DNA of 64,000 nucleotides from Bacteroidales bacterium UBA3143. GTDB lineage: Bacteria; Bacteroidota; Bacteroidia; Bacteroidales; Dysgonomonadaceae. Positions within the stretch are counted from its first letter, which is position 1; every line of letters starts with the position of its first letter. The position numbers were made by a program, and so were the translations under genes. The DNA is taken from positions 24,279 through 88,278 of the forward strand of contig DEZB01000030.1 of the NCBI GenBank assembly GCA_002364735.1, in the 5' to 3' direction. Positions 8,797-18,577 of this stretch are shown one piece after another. The notes under the pieces were generated by a model. That model did no database searches and was not told the origin of the DNA. It was given only the letters and a program-made list of their open reading frames with translations.

Positions 8797-9525
8797 TTAC
8801 TTTCCTTCGTTCCAATAATAACTATCTGCATATATGCGCTGTCCAAAGATGGCAGTTCCCACACGAATCATGGTGGAGCCTTCCTCAATGGCAAATTCTA
8901 AATCGTGACTCATACCCATCGACAGTTCTTTCATTTCAACATTCGGCAAACTCAATGAGGCTATCTGCTGTTGAATATCGTTGAGCATTTTGAAGCACAC
9001 CCGCACCTTTTCTTCTTCGGCACTGAACAACCCAATTGTCATCAATCCTTTGATATGAACATTGGGAAGCTCTGCAACCTGCTTTGTCAGCTCAATTGCT
9101 CTGTCGGGCGAAATGCCAAACTTGCTATCTTCGTTAGAAGTGTTCACCTGAATGAAAACATCTATCTCTTTTTCCTCAAATTGCAGTCGTGTGCTTAGTT
9201 TTTCTGCCAAGTCGAAGCGGTCGATGGATTGAATGCACGAAACATCGTAGCGCAAAAGCTCCTTTATCTTGTTAGTCTGCAAATGACCAATAAAATGTTT
9301 TTCAAGCGGTACGTCTTGCAGCGCATCATACTTGCTTTTCAACTCTTGCGCTTTGTTTTCTCCAATCAAGTGTTCACCCGCATTAAGGGCTACTTTGATA
9401 TTCTCGGCAGATACTGTTTTGGTTGCAAGCAACAGTTTCACTTCGTCGGGATTACGATTAACACGGAGGCAGGCTTGCTTCATTCGCTCACGAATGAGGG
9501 CTATATTATTTACAATAGGGTTCAT
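8797..9525 (-). CDS. YggS family pyridoxal phosphate-binding protein
   Basis: PLP homeostasis protein (PLPBP/YggS/PROSC family), 242 aa, alanine-racemase-like TIM barrel without known catalytic activity. The PLP lysine is in LLLATKTVSAENI. The conserved GENKAQELKSK, FIGHLQTNKIK and SMGMSHDLEFAIEEGSTMIRVG segments are all present. It is cytoplasmic and monocistronic as far as can be seen. A -7 element lies about 35 bp upstream. Confidence 0.92.
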   Translation of the reverse strand: MNPIVNNIALIRERMKQACLRVNRNPDEVKLLLATKTVSAENIKVALNAGEHLIGENKAQELKSKYDALQDVPLEKHFIGHLQTNKIKELLRYDVSCIQSIDRFDLAEKLSTRLQFEEKEIDVFIQVNTSNEDSKFGISPDRAIELTKQVAELPNVHIKGLMTIGLFSAEEEKVRVCFKMLNDIQQQIASLSLPNVEMKELSMGMSHDLEFAIEEGSTMIRVGTAIFGQRIYADSYYWNEGK

Positions 9526-9555
9526 ATTCGGTGGGGGTTATTAGGTTCTTTCGTG

Positions 9556-9563
9556 CAAATATA
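9556..9563 (-). promoter_or_regulatory. Putative -7 promoter element for the yggS gene
   Basis: TATATTTG on the minus strand, 31 bp upstream of the start codon, is the strongest form of the Bacteroidota -7 box. No TTG was found at 19-22 bp further upstream. Confidence 0.4.
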
Positions 9564-9702
9564 CTTAATTGAGAAACCAATAGACTTTAAAAAAACTAAA
9601 TCTTTGATCGAACCACCCATGAAAAACATTGCTATTTGTGACATCGGTTAGTTTTGTGTAATTTTACACACTGATTAAGAATAACAATAAAACAAAAACC
9701 AT

Positions 9703-10816
9703 ATGATTACTGCAGACCAACTAAAAGATGTGTTGGAGCGCGAGCACGCGCTGAGGGGGTACCTTTGACATCGATGCTAAAACAATACAATTAGAAGAGG
9801 AGGAACTCCGTACACAATCGCCCGACTTCTGGAACGACTCGCATGTGGCCGAACAGAAGATGAAAGTGGTGAAAGACCTAAAATCTTGGATCAACGGATA
9901 CAGCGAAGTGAAAACAGCAGTCGAAGAATTGGAGCTGGCATTTGAATATGTTAGGGACGAGATTGTCACCGAAGAAGAGGTGGATAAGATGTACAAACGC
10001 ACAATGCATCTGATAGAAGAACTGGAACTGAAAAACATGCTTCGCAAGGAAGAAGACCAACTGGGAGCAGTGTTGAAGGTGAATGCTGGTGCTGGTGGCA
10101 CCGAAAGCCAAGATTGGGCTTCGATGTTGGTGCGTATGTATCAACGATGGTGCGAAAACCACAACTACAAAGTTTCCATCACTAACTGGCAAGATGGTGA
10201 CGATGCAGGAATCAAAACCGTGACGATGCAAATTGAAGGCGATTTAGCCTACGGTTATCTAAAAAGCGAAAATGGAGTACATCGCCTTGTGCGTGTTTCG
10301 CCATTTAATGCCCAAGGAAAGCGTATGACCTCTTTTGCATCCGTATTCGTGGTGCCATTGGTGGACGATAGCATAGAAATTAATGTGAACAGAGCCGACA
10401 TCACTTGGGATACTTTCCGTTCATCGGGCGCAGGTGGTCAGCACGTAAACAAAGTGGAATCGGGTGTACGTTTGCATTATATGCATACGGATGAAGATTC
10501 GGGCGAACAACAAGAAATTATCATTGAAAATACCGAAGGTCGTTCGCAACAAATCAACAGAGAGAATGCCATTCGATTATTGAAATCGCAACTCTACGAA
10601 ATTGAATTGGAGAAGCGTCGTGCAGCACAAGCAGTGATTGAATCGGGCAAGAAAAAAATAGAATGGGGGTCACAAATACGCAGTTATGTCTTCGACGACA
10701 GACGCGTGAAAGATCACCGCACCAACCATCAAACTTCGGATGTGCCAGGTGTGATGGATGGCGATATTGATGAATTTATTAAAGCTTATTTGATGGAGTT
10801 TGGTGCAGAGGCTTAA
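9703..10816 (+). CDS. prfB: Peptide chain release factor 2 with +1 programmed frameshift
   Basis: Release factor recognising UAA and UGA. The gene is read in two frames. An ATG at 9703 opens 21 codons ending in CTT, then an in-frame TGA at 9766. Reading continues in the +1 frame from GAC at 9767 to the stop at 10816, giving about 370 aa. The slip site is AGGGGG-TAC-CTT-TGA-C, the canonical RF2 autoregulatory signal with an internal Shine-Dalgarno-like AGGGGG 3 bp upstream of CTT. Class features: the SPF codon-recognition tripeptide (RVSPFNAQGKR) and the GGQ hydrolysis motif (SSGAGGQHVNK). The length matches RF2. Confidence 0.95.
9754..9769 (+). promoter_or_regulatory. prfB programmed frameshift site
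   Basis: AGGGGG at 9754-9759, TAC, the slippery CTT at 9763-9765, the UGA stop at 9766-9768 and C at 9769. When RF2 is scarce, the ribosome slips by +1 on CUU-U and makes full-length RF2. The signal is intact, so the break in frame is functional and not a sequencing error. Confidence 0.93.
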
Positions 10817-10885
10817 TCTTTTTGGAGAAAAAACAGTCAATTACACCACTCACATTATAGAACTAACAATAAAACAGAAGAAAAC

Positions 10886-11764
10886 ATGCTAAAAGTAGGG
10901 ATTATACAACAAGCAAACTCAGCCAACTTACAAGAAAACATCGAAAAGTTGAAAACTTCGGTACGTTCGCTTGCCAATGATGGTGCAGAGTTGATTGTGA
11001 TGCAAGAGATACACAATGGTTTGTACTTTTGTCAAACCGAAGACACGGATGTTTTTGATCAAGCGGAAACAATCCCTGGTCCTTCCACCGATACGTTTGG
11101 TACTTTGGCCAAAGAGTTTGGTGTGGTGATAGTACTATCTTTGTTTGAAAAGCGTGCTGCTGGATTATATCACAACACGGCAGTGGTAATAGAAAAAGAT
11201 GGCACCATAGCTGGGAAATATCGCAAGATGCACATTCCTGACGATCCCGCATATTACGAAAAATTTTATTTCACACCTGGAGATTTAGGATTCAATCCTA
11301 TTGATACATCAGTTGGTCGCTTAGGTCTGCTCGTGTGTTGGGATCAGTGGTATCCCGAAGCAGCCAGACTCATGGCATTGGCGGGTGCAGAAGTGCTTAT
11401 TTATCCAACTGCAATTGGTTGGGAATCTACTGACACGGAAGCTGAAAAGAAACGACAGTTAGATGCATGGACAACCATTCAACGAGGTCATGCAGTAGCA
11501 AACGGCCTGCCTGTTATTACAGTAAATCGTACTGGCTACGAACCCGATCCATCGGGTCAAACCAATGGCATCACATTTTGGGGCAATAGTTTTGTGTGTG
11601 GACCACAGGGGGAATTGCTTTACACGGCACCTCATCACGAATCGGTGAATCACATTGTGGAAGTAAACCGCATGCGTACCGAAAACGTGCGTCGTTGGTG
11701 GCCATTCTTTCGCGACAGACGAATTGATGCTTACGAAGAGATTACTAAAAGGTATATTGATTGA
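10886..11764 (+). CDS. aguB: N-carbamoylputrescine amidase (nitrilase superfamily)
   Basis: Hydrolyses N-carbamoylputrescine to putrescine, ammonia and CO2 in the agmatine route of polyamine synthesis. The carbon-nitrogen hydrolase triad is visible: Glu41 in QEIHNG, Lys114 in YRKMHIPD and Cys151 in LVCWDQWYPE. The 292-aa length and the segments YEKFYFTPGD and GWESTDTEAEKK are typical of the plant-type AguB subgroup. No agmatine deiminase (aguA) lies in the window, although it is commonly adjacent. It follows prfB by 69 bp on the same strand. Confidence 0.88.
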   Translation: MLKVGIIQQANSANLQENIEKLKTSVRSLANDGAELIVMQEIHNGLYFCQTEDTDVFDQAETIPGPSTDTFGTLAKEFGVVIVLSLFEKRAAGLYHNTAVVIEKDGTIAGKYRKMHIPDDPAYYEKFYFTPGDLGFNPIDTSVGRLGLLVCWDQWYPEAARLMALAGAEVLIYPTAIGWESTDTEAEKKRQLDAWTTIQRGHAVANGLPVITVNRTGYEPDPSGQTNGITFWGNSFVCGPQGELLYTAPHHESVNHIVEVNRMRTENVRRWWPFFRDRRIDAYEEITKRYID

Positions 11765-11793
11765 TCTGATAGGTTGATTAGGGTACATTAATG

Positions 11794-11833
11794 ATTAGGG
11801 TAGATAGAATTCATAAATTCTCTCTACCCTAAT
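11794..11833 (+). terminator. Strong hairpin downstream of aguB
   Basis: ATTAGGGTAGA (11794-11804) pairs perfectly with TCTACCCTAAT (11823-11833). An inner AGAATT/AATTCT stem closes a 4-nt loop. It begins 29 bp after the aguB stop. It lacks a long U-tract, so it may end transcription or protect the mRNA 3' end. Confidence 0.55.
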
Positions 11834-11845
11834 TGCATTTTCTCG

Positions 11846-12020
11846 CGTTTTAGTAGTCATGCTACGAAACATAGGTGCTTTTCTTGCGTTTTAGTGGTTA
11901 TGTTTGAAAACATATATGCTTTTTCTATCGTTTTAGTGGTTATGTTTGAAAACATATATGCTTTTTCTATCGTTTTAGTGGTCATGTTTTAAAACATGGG
12001 TGCTTTTTCACGCGTTTTAG
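11846..12020. repeat. 42-bp tandem repeat array (array B), about 4 units
   Basis: CGTTTTAG recurs at 11846, 11887, 11929, 11971 and 12013, spacings of 41, 42, 42 and 42 bp. Each unit carries a palindromic core: ATGTTT-GA-AAACAT in the two middle units and the perfect ATGTTTTAAAACAT in the last full unit. The flanks AGTGGTCATGT and GGTGCTTTT also occur in array C at 48.9 kb. It lies between the converging genes aguB and icd. Confidence 0.88.
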
Positions 12021-12087
12021 CCCATTGTTTGACATTATGTAAACTTATTGACGAAAATACGATACATATTGTCACTACATAGTACTT

Positions 12088-13311
12088 TTACTCCAACACC
12101 TCATTTAAATTCTCTTTCAACTTAGCCAAAAACTGTTGCGTTGTGAGGTAATCCTTGTCGGTTAAATTGTCTCCATGCACCAAAATGGCCAAATCCTTGG
12201 TCATAAATCCACTTTCCACGGTGTCAATGCAAGTTTTTTCCAATGCTTTACTAAAGTCAAGCAAATCGTGATTGCCATCCAGTTTAGCTCGGTGTTCCAA
12301 TCCGCGTGTCCATGCAAATATAGATGCAATGGGGTTGGTCGATGTCGCTTTGCCCTGTTGGTGCAATCTGAAATGGCGCGTCACTGTGCCATGTGCCGCT
12401 TCGGCTTCCATTGTTCTGCCATCGGGCGTCACCAATGCCGAGGCCATCAAGCCCAAAGAACCAAAACCTTGTGCAACGATGTCCGACTGCACATCGCCAT
12501 CATAATTTTTGCAAGCCCACACAAAACCACCCTCCCATTTGATGGCGGCAGCTACCATATCGTCTATCAAGCGATGTTCATATGTGAGTCCATTTTCTTT
12601 AAACACATGCTTAAATTCTTTTTCATACACCTCTTCGAATATATCTTTGAAGCGACCGTCGTATGATTTCAATATGGTGTTCTTGGTTGAGAGGTAAAGC
12701 GGATATTTTTGCTGCAAAGCCATTTGAAATGACGAACGTGCAAAACCATATATCGACTCATCCGTATTGTACATAGCCATGGCCACACCGCTTCCATCGA
12801 AGTCAAATACTTTCCAGTTTTGAGTTTCACCCTTTTCGTTGGTAAATGTCATGGTGAGCGTACCTTTTTCGGTAATCACTTTATCGGTTGCCTTGTATTG
12901 ATCACCATATGCATGCCTGCCAATGATAATTGGCTTGGTCCATCCCTGCACATAACGAGGAATGTTTTTCATAATGATGGGTTCGCGAAACACCGTTCCA
13001 CCCACAATGTTACGAATGGTGCCATTGGGCGATTTCCACATCTTCTTCAGTCCAAACTCTTTAACGCGTGCCTCATCTGGGGTGATGGTAGCACACTTTA
13101 TGCCCACATTGTGTTTCAATATTGCGTGAGCCGAGTCTATGGTTACTTGGTCATTGGTTTTGTCGCGGTTCTCAATACTCAAATCGTAGTATTCTATATC
13201 TAAATCTAAATAGGGAAGTATCAAATTCTCTTTGATATTAAACCACATTACGTGAGCCATTTCATCTCCATCCAATTCCACAATTGGGTTTTCAACTTTT
13301 ATTTTCTTCAT
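12088..13311 (-). CDS. icd: NADP-dependent isocitrate dehydrogenase (type II, IDH1-like)
   Basis: Oxidatively decarboxylates isocitrate to 2-oxoglutarate with NADP. This is the homodimeric, eukaryote-like subfamily: [16 protein letters not shown] at the start, [13 protein letters not shown], the substrate segment [18 protein letters not shown], and [11 protein letters not shown] with the Arg-His pair that selects NADP. I start at MKKIKVENP (13311; 407 aa) instead of nine residues upstream. It is the third gene of a citrate synthase-centred run and follows gltA after a 69-bp gap containing a strong hairpin. A second, unrelated isocitrate dehydrogenase lies two genes upstream. Confidence 0.92.
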   Translation of the reverse strand: MKKIKVENPIVELDGDEMAHVMWFNIKENLILPYLDLDIEYYDLSIENRDKTNDQVTIDSAHAILKHNVGIKCATITPDEARVKEFGLKKMWKSPNGTIRNIVGGTVFREPIIMKNIPRYVQGWTKPIIIGRHAYGDQYKATDKVITEKGTLTMTFTNEKGETQNWKVFDFDGSGVAMAMYNTDESIYGFARSSFQMALQQKYPLYLSTKNTILKSYDGRFKDIFEEVYEKEFKHVFKENGLTYEHRLIDDMVAAAIKWEGGFVWACKNYDGDVQSDIVAQGFGSLGLMASALVTPDGRTMEAEAAHGTVTRHFRLHQQGKATSTNPIASIFAWTRGLEHRAKLDGNHDLLDFSKALEKTCIDTVESGFMTKDLAILVHGDNLTDKDYLTTQQFLAKLKENLNEVLE

Positions 13312-13330
13312 GCTTGTTTTTTTATTGTAA

Positions 13331-13360
13331 AAGGTCAAGAGTCTATTGACTCTTGACCTT
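13331..13360 (-). terminator. Perfect 13-bp hairpin between gltA and icd
   Basis: AAGGTCAAGAGTC (13331-13343) and GACTCTTGACCTT (13348-13360) form a perfect stem with a 4-nt loop. It lies downstream of gltA and upstream of the icd start at 13311. With no strong U-tract, it could be a terminator, an attenuator or an mRNA-processing structure that sets gltA and icd to different levels. Confidence 0.55.
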
Positions 13361-13380
13361 CAATTAATCTTTACTTTATA

Positions 13381-14733
13381 TTAGCGCTTTTCCATTGGAA
13401 CAAATTCTTGTTGCTCCCTCACATTTTTGTATGCAGGACGAATAATTCGTTTGCTACTGAAATTCAACTCTTCAATTCTATGCGCTGTCCAACCCACAAT
13501 GCGTGCCATGGCAAACAAAGGTGAGAAGACCTCTTCGGGCAAGCCGATAGACTTGTACACAAAACCAGAATAGAAGTCAACATTGATGCAAGTTTTTGCA
13601 GCTTCTGGACCTTTAAACTTGTAGAACATTTCCAAAGCCCGTTCTTCTATCAATTCCATCAAGGCAAACTCTTTCTCCAAGCCTTTTTCTTTGGCCAAAT
13701 CGCGAGCCATTTCTTTTAATAACCCTGCACGGGGGTCACTTAGTCTATAAACAGCATGACCTATACCATATATTAAACCAGACTTATCGAAAGCTTCCTT
13801 ATTTAATATTTTAGTCAAATAAGCATCCACTTCATCTACATCTTCCCAGTCGCTAATATTTTTCTTCATGTCATCGTGTTGCGCAGTAACCTTCACATTT
13901 GCACCACCATGTAATGGACCCTTAAGCGAACCAATACCTGCAGCAATAGATGAGTAAGTATCAGTTTCTGTAGAACTGGTAACACGCACCGAGAAAGTAG
14001 AGTTGTTACCACCTCCGTGATCAGCGTGAAGAATCAGTGCTAAGTCAAGTATTTTAATATCCAGTTCGGTGTAGTTGTTATGACCTTTCATCATAAACAA
14101 AAAGTTCTCTGCCACCGATTTTGTTTCATCTGGATGACGCACATGGAGCGATCGAGCTTGTTGATTATGCCTTAAAACATTGTAGGCATAAGCAATAATG
14201 GTTGGGAACTTTGCAATCAAATTAATAGATTGACGAATGAGGTTATCCTTTGATACATTGTCCGGATCTTCATCATAAATATATAGCTCCAACACACTAC
14301 GTGCCAAAATATTCATAATGTTTTTGCCTTGAAGAGACAAAATATTCATTGTAGCATTATGAGCCAACGGCATGGTGTGCATCATATAACTTCTGAATGA
14401 TTCCAATTCATCTTTATTTGGTAGAGAACCCGAAAGCAATAAGAAAGCGGTCTCTTCAAACCCTAATCTATCGTCTTTTTGTATACCACGCACCAAATCT
14501 TCTACATTTATACCACGGTAATATAATCTTCCTGGTACAGGTTTTAATGAGCCATCTTCATTTCTTTCATACCCTACAACATCACCTACACGGGTTAGAC
14601 CTGCCAGTACGCCAGAGTGGTCTTCATTTCTTAATCCACGCTTCACACCCATTTCCTTGAAAAGCGTTTTAGGGATGTTACTGGTTGTTTTAATCGATTC
14701 TGATAATCTTGTAACTAATTCTTTATTTTCCAT
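13381..14733 (-). CDS. gltA: Citrate synthase
   Basis: Condenses oxaloacetate and acetyl-CoA to citrate. The 450-aa length reflects the N-terminal extension usual in Bacteroidota. Catalytic features: the first His in GPLHGGANVKV, the second in GIGHAVYRLSDPRA, and the Asp in NVDFYSGF. A 2-methylcitrate synthase activity cannot be excluded by sequence alone, but its placement between two isocitrate dehydrogenases argues for the citrate role. It lies 14 bp downstream of the type I isocitrate dehydrogenase gene, so the two are cotranscribed. Confidence 0.9.
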   Translation of the reverse strand: MENKELVTRLSESIKTTSNIPKTLFKEMGVKRGLRNEDHSGVLAGLTRVGDVVGYERNEDGSLKPVPGRLYYRGINVEDLVRGIQKDDRLGFEETAFLLLSGSLPNKDELESFRSYMMHTMPLAHNATMNILSLQGKNIMNILARSVLELYIYDEDPDNVSKDNLIRQSINLIAKFPTIIAYAYNVLRHNQQARSLHVRHPDETKSVAENFLFMMKGHNNYTELDIKILDLALILHADHGGGNNSTFSVRVTSSTETDTYSSIAAGIGSLKGPLHGGANVKVTAQHDDMKKNISDWEDVDEVDAYLTKILNKEAFDKSGLIYGIGHAVYRLSDPRAGLLKEMARDLAKEKGLEKEFALMELIEERALEMFYKFKGPEAAKTCINVDFYSGFVYKSIGLPEEVFSPLFAMARIVGWTAHRIEELNFSSKRIIRPAYKNVREQQEFVPMEKR

Positions 14734-14747
14734 ACAGTTTTTTTCTT

Positions 14748-16013
14748 TTAAAGATTATGTATAAGTTGTTCTGAGAATTCTGTTGTTGATAGTGACTTGC
14801 TGTCTTTCATAAAACGAGCTAAGTCATGTGTTGCAATACCTTTTTTAAATGAATCTTCAAGCGCCGTTGTTATTAAGTCGGCAGCTTCATTCCATTTCAT
14901 ATATTCCAGCATCATTACAGCTGATAGCAACATAGAGCAAGGGTTTGCTTTGTTTTGACCGGCTATGTCTGGAGCTGTGCCATGGGTTGCTTCAAAAATG
15001 GCATGCCCTGTGTTATAATTAATATTTGCTCCTGGCGCAATTCCTATACCGCCCACCATTGCTGCCAATTGGTCTGATATATAATCACCGTTTAAGTTAA
15101 GCGTGGCAATCACTGAATACTCTTCAGGTTTTAGCAATGTGTTTTGCAAAAATGCATCGGCTATCACATCTTTAATTAATATCATGCCCTTTTCTTCGGC
15201 TTCTTTATATGATTTAACGGCTGCCGTAATGCCTTGCGCATTCTTTATCTTATCAAACTTGTTGTTCGTATAAACTTGATTAGGGAATTCACGTTCGGCC
15301 AAGTCATACCCCCACTTCTTGAAACCACCTTCGGTATATTTCATTATATTGCCTTTGTGCACCAATGTCACCGACGGCACCTTATGCTCAATGGCATATT
15401 CAATGGCTGCTCTCACCAATCTTTCTGTTCCCTCTCGCGAAACAGGTTTAATACCTATTGAGGTTGTTTCCGGAAAGCGAATCTTTGCAACTCCCATTTC
15501 ATTCTTTAGAAAGTTAAGCACCTTCTCAACTTCGGGTGTACCTGCATTCCATTCAATTCCTGCATATATATCTTCGGTGTTCTCCCTAAAAATAGTGATG
15601 TTTACTTTTTCAGGATGAAGCAATGGTGTTGCAACACCCTTGAACCATCGAACTGGACGCAAACACACAAACAAATCCAGCTCTTGACGCAAAGCAACGT
15701 TCAAAGAACGTATCCCTTCACCCACTGGTGTTGTTAGTGGTCCTTTAATACCCACTAAATATTTGCGAAATGCTTGAATTGTTTCTTCAGGAAGCCAGTT
15801 GCCAGTTGCAATGTGTGCTTTGTCTCCTGCTAATACCTCTTTCCAATCTATTTTCTTTTCATCATTGTAGGCTACACTCACCGCTTTATCAACAATCTTT
15901 TTCACCGATGCCCAAATCTCTTTGCCCACACCATCACCTTCTATAAAAGGAATGGTTGGATAGTTCGGTACTACAAGATCATTATTTATAAATTCTATTA
16001 TTTGAGGAGTCAT
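14748..16013 (-). CDS. Isocitrate dehydrogenase, type I, with NAD-type cofactor residues
   Basis: E. coli Icd-like enzyme, 421 aa. Substrate residues are intact ([38 protein letters not shown]). At the cofactor site the sequence reads [15 protein letters not shown]. In E. coli Icd the matching residues are Lys344, Tyr345 and Val351, which bind the NADP phosphate. Here they are Asp, Ile and Ala, the same set found in NAD-using relatives and used to convert E. coli Icd to NAD. The position matching Tyr391 is His, while Arg395 is kept. NAD preference is therefore likely. It is the first gene of the run and is followed by gltA. Confidence 0.88.
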   Translation of the reverse strand: MTPQIIEFINNDLVVPNYPTIPFIEGDGVGKEIWASVKKIVDKAVSVAYNDEKKIDWKEVLAGDKAHIATGNWLPEETIQAFRKYLVGIKGPLTTPVGEGIRSLNVALRQELDLFVCLRPVRWFKGVATPLLHPEKVNITIFRENTEDIYAGIEWNAGTPEVEKVLNFLKNEMGVAKIRFPETTSIGIKPVSREGTERLVRAAIEYAIEHKVPSVTLVHKGNIMKYTEGGFKKWGYDLAEREFPNQVYTNNKFDKIKNAQGITAAVKSYKEAEEKGMILIKDVIADAFLQNTLLKPEEYSVIATLNLNGDYISDQLAAMVGGIGIAPGANINYNTGHAIFEATHGTAPDIAGQNKANPCSMLLSAVMMLEYMKWNEAADLITTALEDSFKKGIATHDLARFMKDSKSLSTTEFSEQLIHNL

Positions 16014-16380
16014 TGCGATTGTATAATTTTAAAACAGTATGTAATTGGATAAAGCTACGATCAACTTGTGATAATGCTTACAGAGATATTATTTAAACAT
16101 AAATTTAATAATAAAGTTCACGCTTCAATTTTCTATTAAAGGATATATGATATGTTAAACAACACATTTCTTTAAAACTATAACATTAATCCTTTTATTA
16201 GCAATATGAATATATATTGACTTATTGTATAGTGATAACTGAATATCTATTCCATAACACAATCAATCGCAGGCGAATTTAATAAAAGTGAATTAATTTG
16301 TCGACCATTTTGAATATATTTTGTATTTTCGGGACAAATTTGAGTGCAAGGACTAATACAAGATATTAATCAAATATATA
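16014..16380. other. Divergent intergenic region between the isocitrate dehydrogenase and OPT transporter genes
   Basis: AT-rich, 367 bp, no gene. It must hold the two divergent promoters. For the OPT gene a TTTG at 16297-16300 precedes TATATTTTG at 16315-16323 and TATTTTC at 16324-16330, but the spacings (14 or 23 bp) are imperfect. No clear element was found for the minus-strand operon. Confidence 0.4.
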
Positions 16381-18450
16381 ATGAAGGAAGAAGAGAAAGT
16401 AAAAGGACTACCCGAGAATGCTTCACGCGAGCTGAAGCCAGGGGAAGAGTACAAACCGGTAATGTCTCCTGATAGGGAGTATCGGGAAGTTAATTTCAGA
16501 TCAGTTTCAATAGGATTACTGATGGCAGTTTTGTTTTCAGCTGCTGCTGCTTATCTTGGTCTAAAGGTAGGTCAAGTGTTTGAAGCCGCCATACCAATTG
16601 CCATTATCGCCGTTGGTTTGTCCACTGCTACAAAGCGCAAAAACTCTTTGGGTGAGAATGTAATCATTCAATCTATTGGATCCAGTTCGGGCGTTGTTGT
16701 TGCGGGAGCCATTTTCACACTACCTGCTTTGTATATTCTACAGGCAAAATATCCAGAAATATCAGTCAGCTTTCTACAAGTGTTTGTGAGTTCTCTACTT
16801 GGAGGCATCTTAGGAATACTTTTTCTCATTCCTTTTAGAAAATATTTTGTGAAAGATATGCACGGTAAATATCCATTTCCTGAGGCTACAGCCACTACAC
16901 AAGTATTGGTGTCGGGCGAAAAAGGTGGCGACCAAGCAAAACCATTACTTATGGCCGGTATCATTGGTGGACTTTACGATTTCACCATTGCCACATTTGG
17001 TGGATGGGCCGAGGTGTTCACTACACGTGTAGTTCCAGCAGGCGTTGCACTTGCTGACAAAGCAAAAGTTGTTTTCAAGCTTAATGTGGGTGCTGCGGTT
17101 TTAGGACTGGGTTATATAGTTGGTTTGAAGTATGCAGCCATTATCACCATTGGATCTGCCATGGTTTGGTTCATCATCATTCCTCTGTTACCTTTAGTTA
17201 GCGATGCAATGGCAACCACACTCAACCCTGCATTTGTGGGAACAGTTGGCAACTTATCTCCTGAAGATATTTTCTCTATATTTGGTCGTCACATCGGTAT
17301 TGGAGGTATTGCCATGGCTGGTGTTATTGGCATCATCAAGTCGTGGGACATTATAAAAGGTGCTGTTGGGTTAGCTACCAAAGAGATGGGTGGTAAACTA
17401 CCTGCTACAGATGTAAAGGTTAAACGCACACAACGTGATATCTCCATGAAGTTTATTTCCGTTGCTGTGATTGTAGCGTTAGCAGCAACCTTCATCTTTT
17501 TCTATTTTGGTGTTGTTAATAATTTAATGCATGCCATAGTTGCCATATTGGTAGTAGCAATAATTGCTTTCTTGTTTACAACCGTTGCTGCAAACGCAAT
17601 TGCAATTGTAGGTACTAACCCTGTTTCGGGTATGACACTTATGACTCTGATTCTTGCATCGGTTGTTTTGGTTGCAATTGGTTTAAAAGGGACCACGGGA
17701 ATGGTTGCTGCAATGATAATTGGGAGTGTTGTATGTACGGCACTCTCTATGGCTGGAGGATTCATCACCGATCTTAAAATTGGGTATTGGTTGGGAACAA
17801 CTCCAAAGAAACAAGAGACATGGAAGTTTCTTGGCACATTGGTATCGGCTGCAACTGTAGGTGGAGTTATTATATTATTGAACAAAACATATGGTTTTGT
17901 TGGCGAAGGTGCATTGGTTGCGCCACAAGCAAATGCCATGGCTGCCGTTATTGACCCATTGATGACTGGAACTGGTGCTCCTTGGATACTGTATGCTGCT
18001 GGGGCGCTCCTTGCCATAGTGCTTACATTCCTCAAGATACCTGCATTGGCTTTTGCTTTGGGTATGTTTATTCCTTTCGAGTTGAATATCCCCCTGCTTA
18101 TTGGTGGAGGAATCAGTTGGTTTGTTGCTTCTCGCAGCAAAGATATTGCATTAAACACAGCGCGCAGAGAAAAAGGAACATTACTTGCTTCTGGTTTAAT
18201 AGCCGGAGGGGCATTGATGGGAGTTGTTAGTGCAGCCATTAAATTTATTCAAGACATACCAGCAGACGCTGCCATTAAAGCTGCTGGAACAATGAGTCCA
18301 CAAGAAATTATGGAAATCAAGAATAGCTACAATTGGATCAATGAGACTTGGGCAAATAGCAATGGTGCCATTTGGTTGTCATTGGTGATGTTCGCATTGT
18401 TGTGTGGCTATTTGGTTTGGGATTCTATGAGAGCTGAGAAAGAATTATAA
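16381..18450 (+). CDS. OPT family oligopeptide transporter
   Basis: Integral inner-membrane carrier of 689 aa with about 15 hydrophobic segments, probably proton-coupled uptake of oligopeptides or metal chelates. The N-terminal 45 residues are charged and cytoplasmic. Family features are the segment VSIGLLMAVLFSAAAAYLGLKVGQVFEAAIP and GKYPFPEATATTQVLVSGEKGG. The C-terminal half repeats the glycine/alanine-rich helices. It stands alone on the plus strand and ends 21 bp before a 28-bp palindrome. Confidence 0.9.
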   Translation: MKEEEKVKGLPENASRELKPGEEYKPVMSPDREYREVNFRSVSIGLLMAVLFSAAAAYLGLKVGQVFEAAIPIAIIAVGLSTATKRKNSLGENVIIQSIGSSSGVVVAGAIFTLPALYILQAKYPEISVSFLQVFVSSLLGGILGILFLIPFRKYFVKDMHGKYPFPEATATTQVLVSGEKGGDQAKPLLMAGIIGGLYDFTIATFGGWAEVFTTRVVPAGVALADKAKVVFKLNVGAAVLGLGYIVGLKYAAIITIGSAMVWFIIIPLLPLVSDAMATTLNPAFVGTVGNLSPEDIFSIFGRHIGIGGIAMAGVIGIIKSWDIIKGAVGLATKEMGGKLPATDVKVKRTQRDISMKFISVAVIVALAATFIFFYFGVVNNLMHAIVAILVVAIIAFLFTTVAANAIAIVGTNPVSGMTLMTLILASVVLVAIGLKGTTGMVAAMIIGSVVCTALSMAGGFITDLKIGYWLGTTPKKQETWKFLGTLVSAATVGGVIILLNKTYGFVGEGALVAPQANAMAAVIDPLMTGTGAPWILYAAGALLAIVLTFLKIPALAFALGMFIPFELNIPLLIGGGISWFVASRSKDIALNTARREKGTLLASGLIAGGALMGVVSAAIKFIQDIPADAAIKAAGTMSPQEIMEIKNSYNWINETWANSNGAIWLSLVMFALLCGYLVWDSMRAEKEL

Positions 18451-18471
18451 TATAGAATTATTGCATTTACT

Positions 18472-18499
18472 GTAGAGACGCAAAATTTTGCGTCTCTAC
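18472..18499. repeat. Perfect 28-bp palindrome (MITE/REP-like or terminator)
   Basis: GTAGAGACGCAAAA is followed at once by its exact reverse complement, giving a 14-bp inverted repeat with no spacer. It lies 22 bp past the OPT gene stop. The GTAGAGACGC arm is of a kind I recall as dispersed palindromes in Bacteroidota and cyanobacteria. It may serve as a bidirectional terminator here. Confidence 0.6.
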
Positions 18500-18577
18500 T
18501 CTTATATATAAACATTTCGTTCTGCAACACATCTTTGTATTGTGAGCGAATCATTCTAAATAAACTGTGACACAATT

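Noticed and set aside
9703..9845. Frame break in prfB as a sequencing error or pseudogene
   Set aside because: The break is the canonical CTT-TGA-C slip site with AGGGGG upstream, and both frames are otherwise intact.
17502..18239. Long antisense frame (245 codons) within the OPT transporter gene
   Set aside because: Shadow of a Gly/Ala/Ile-rich membrane protein gene; the sense frame has clear family motifs.
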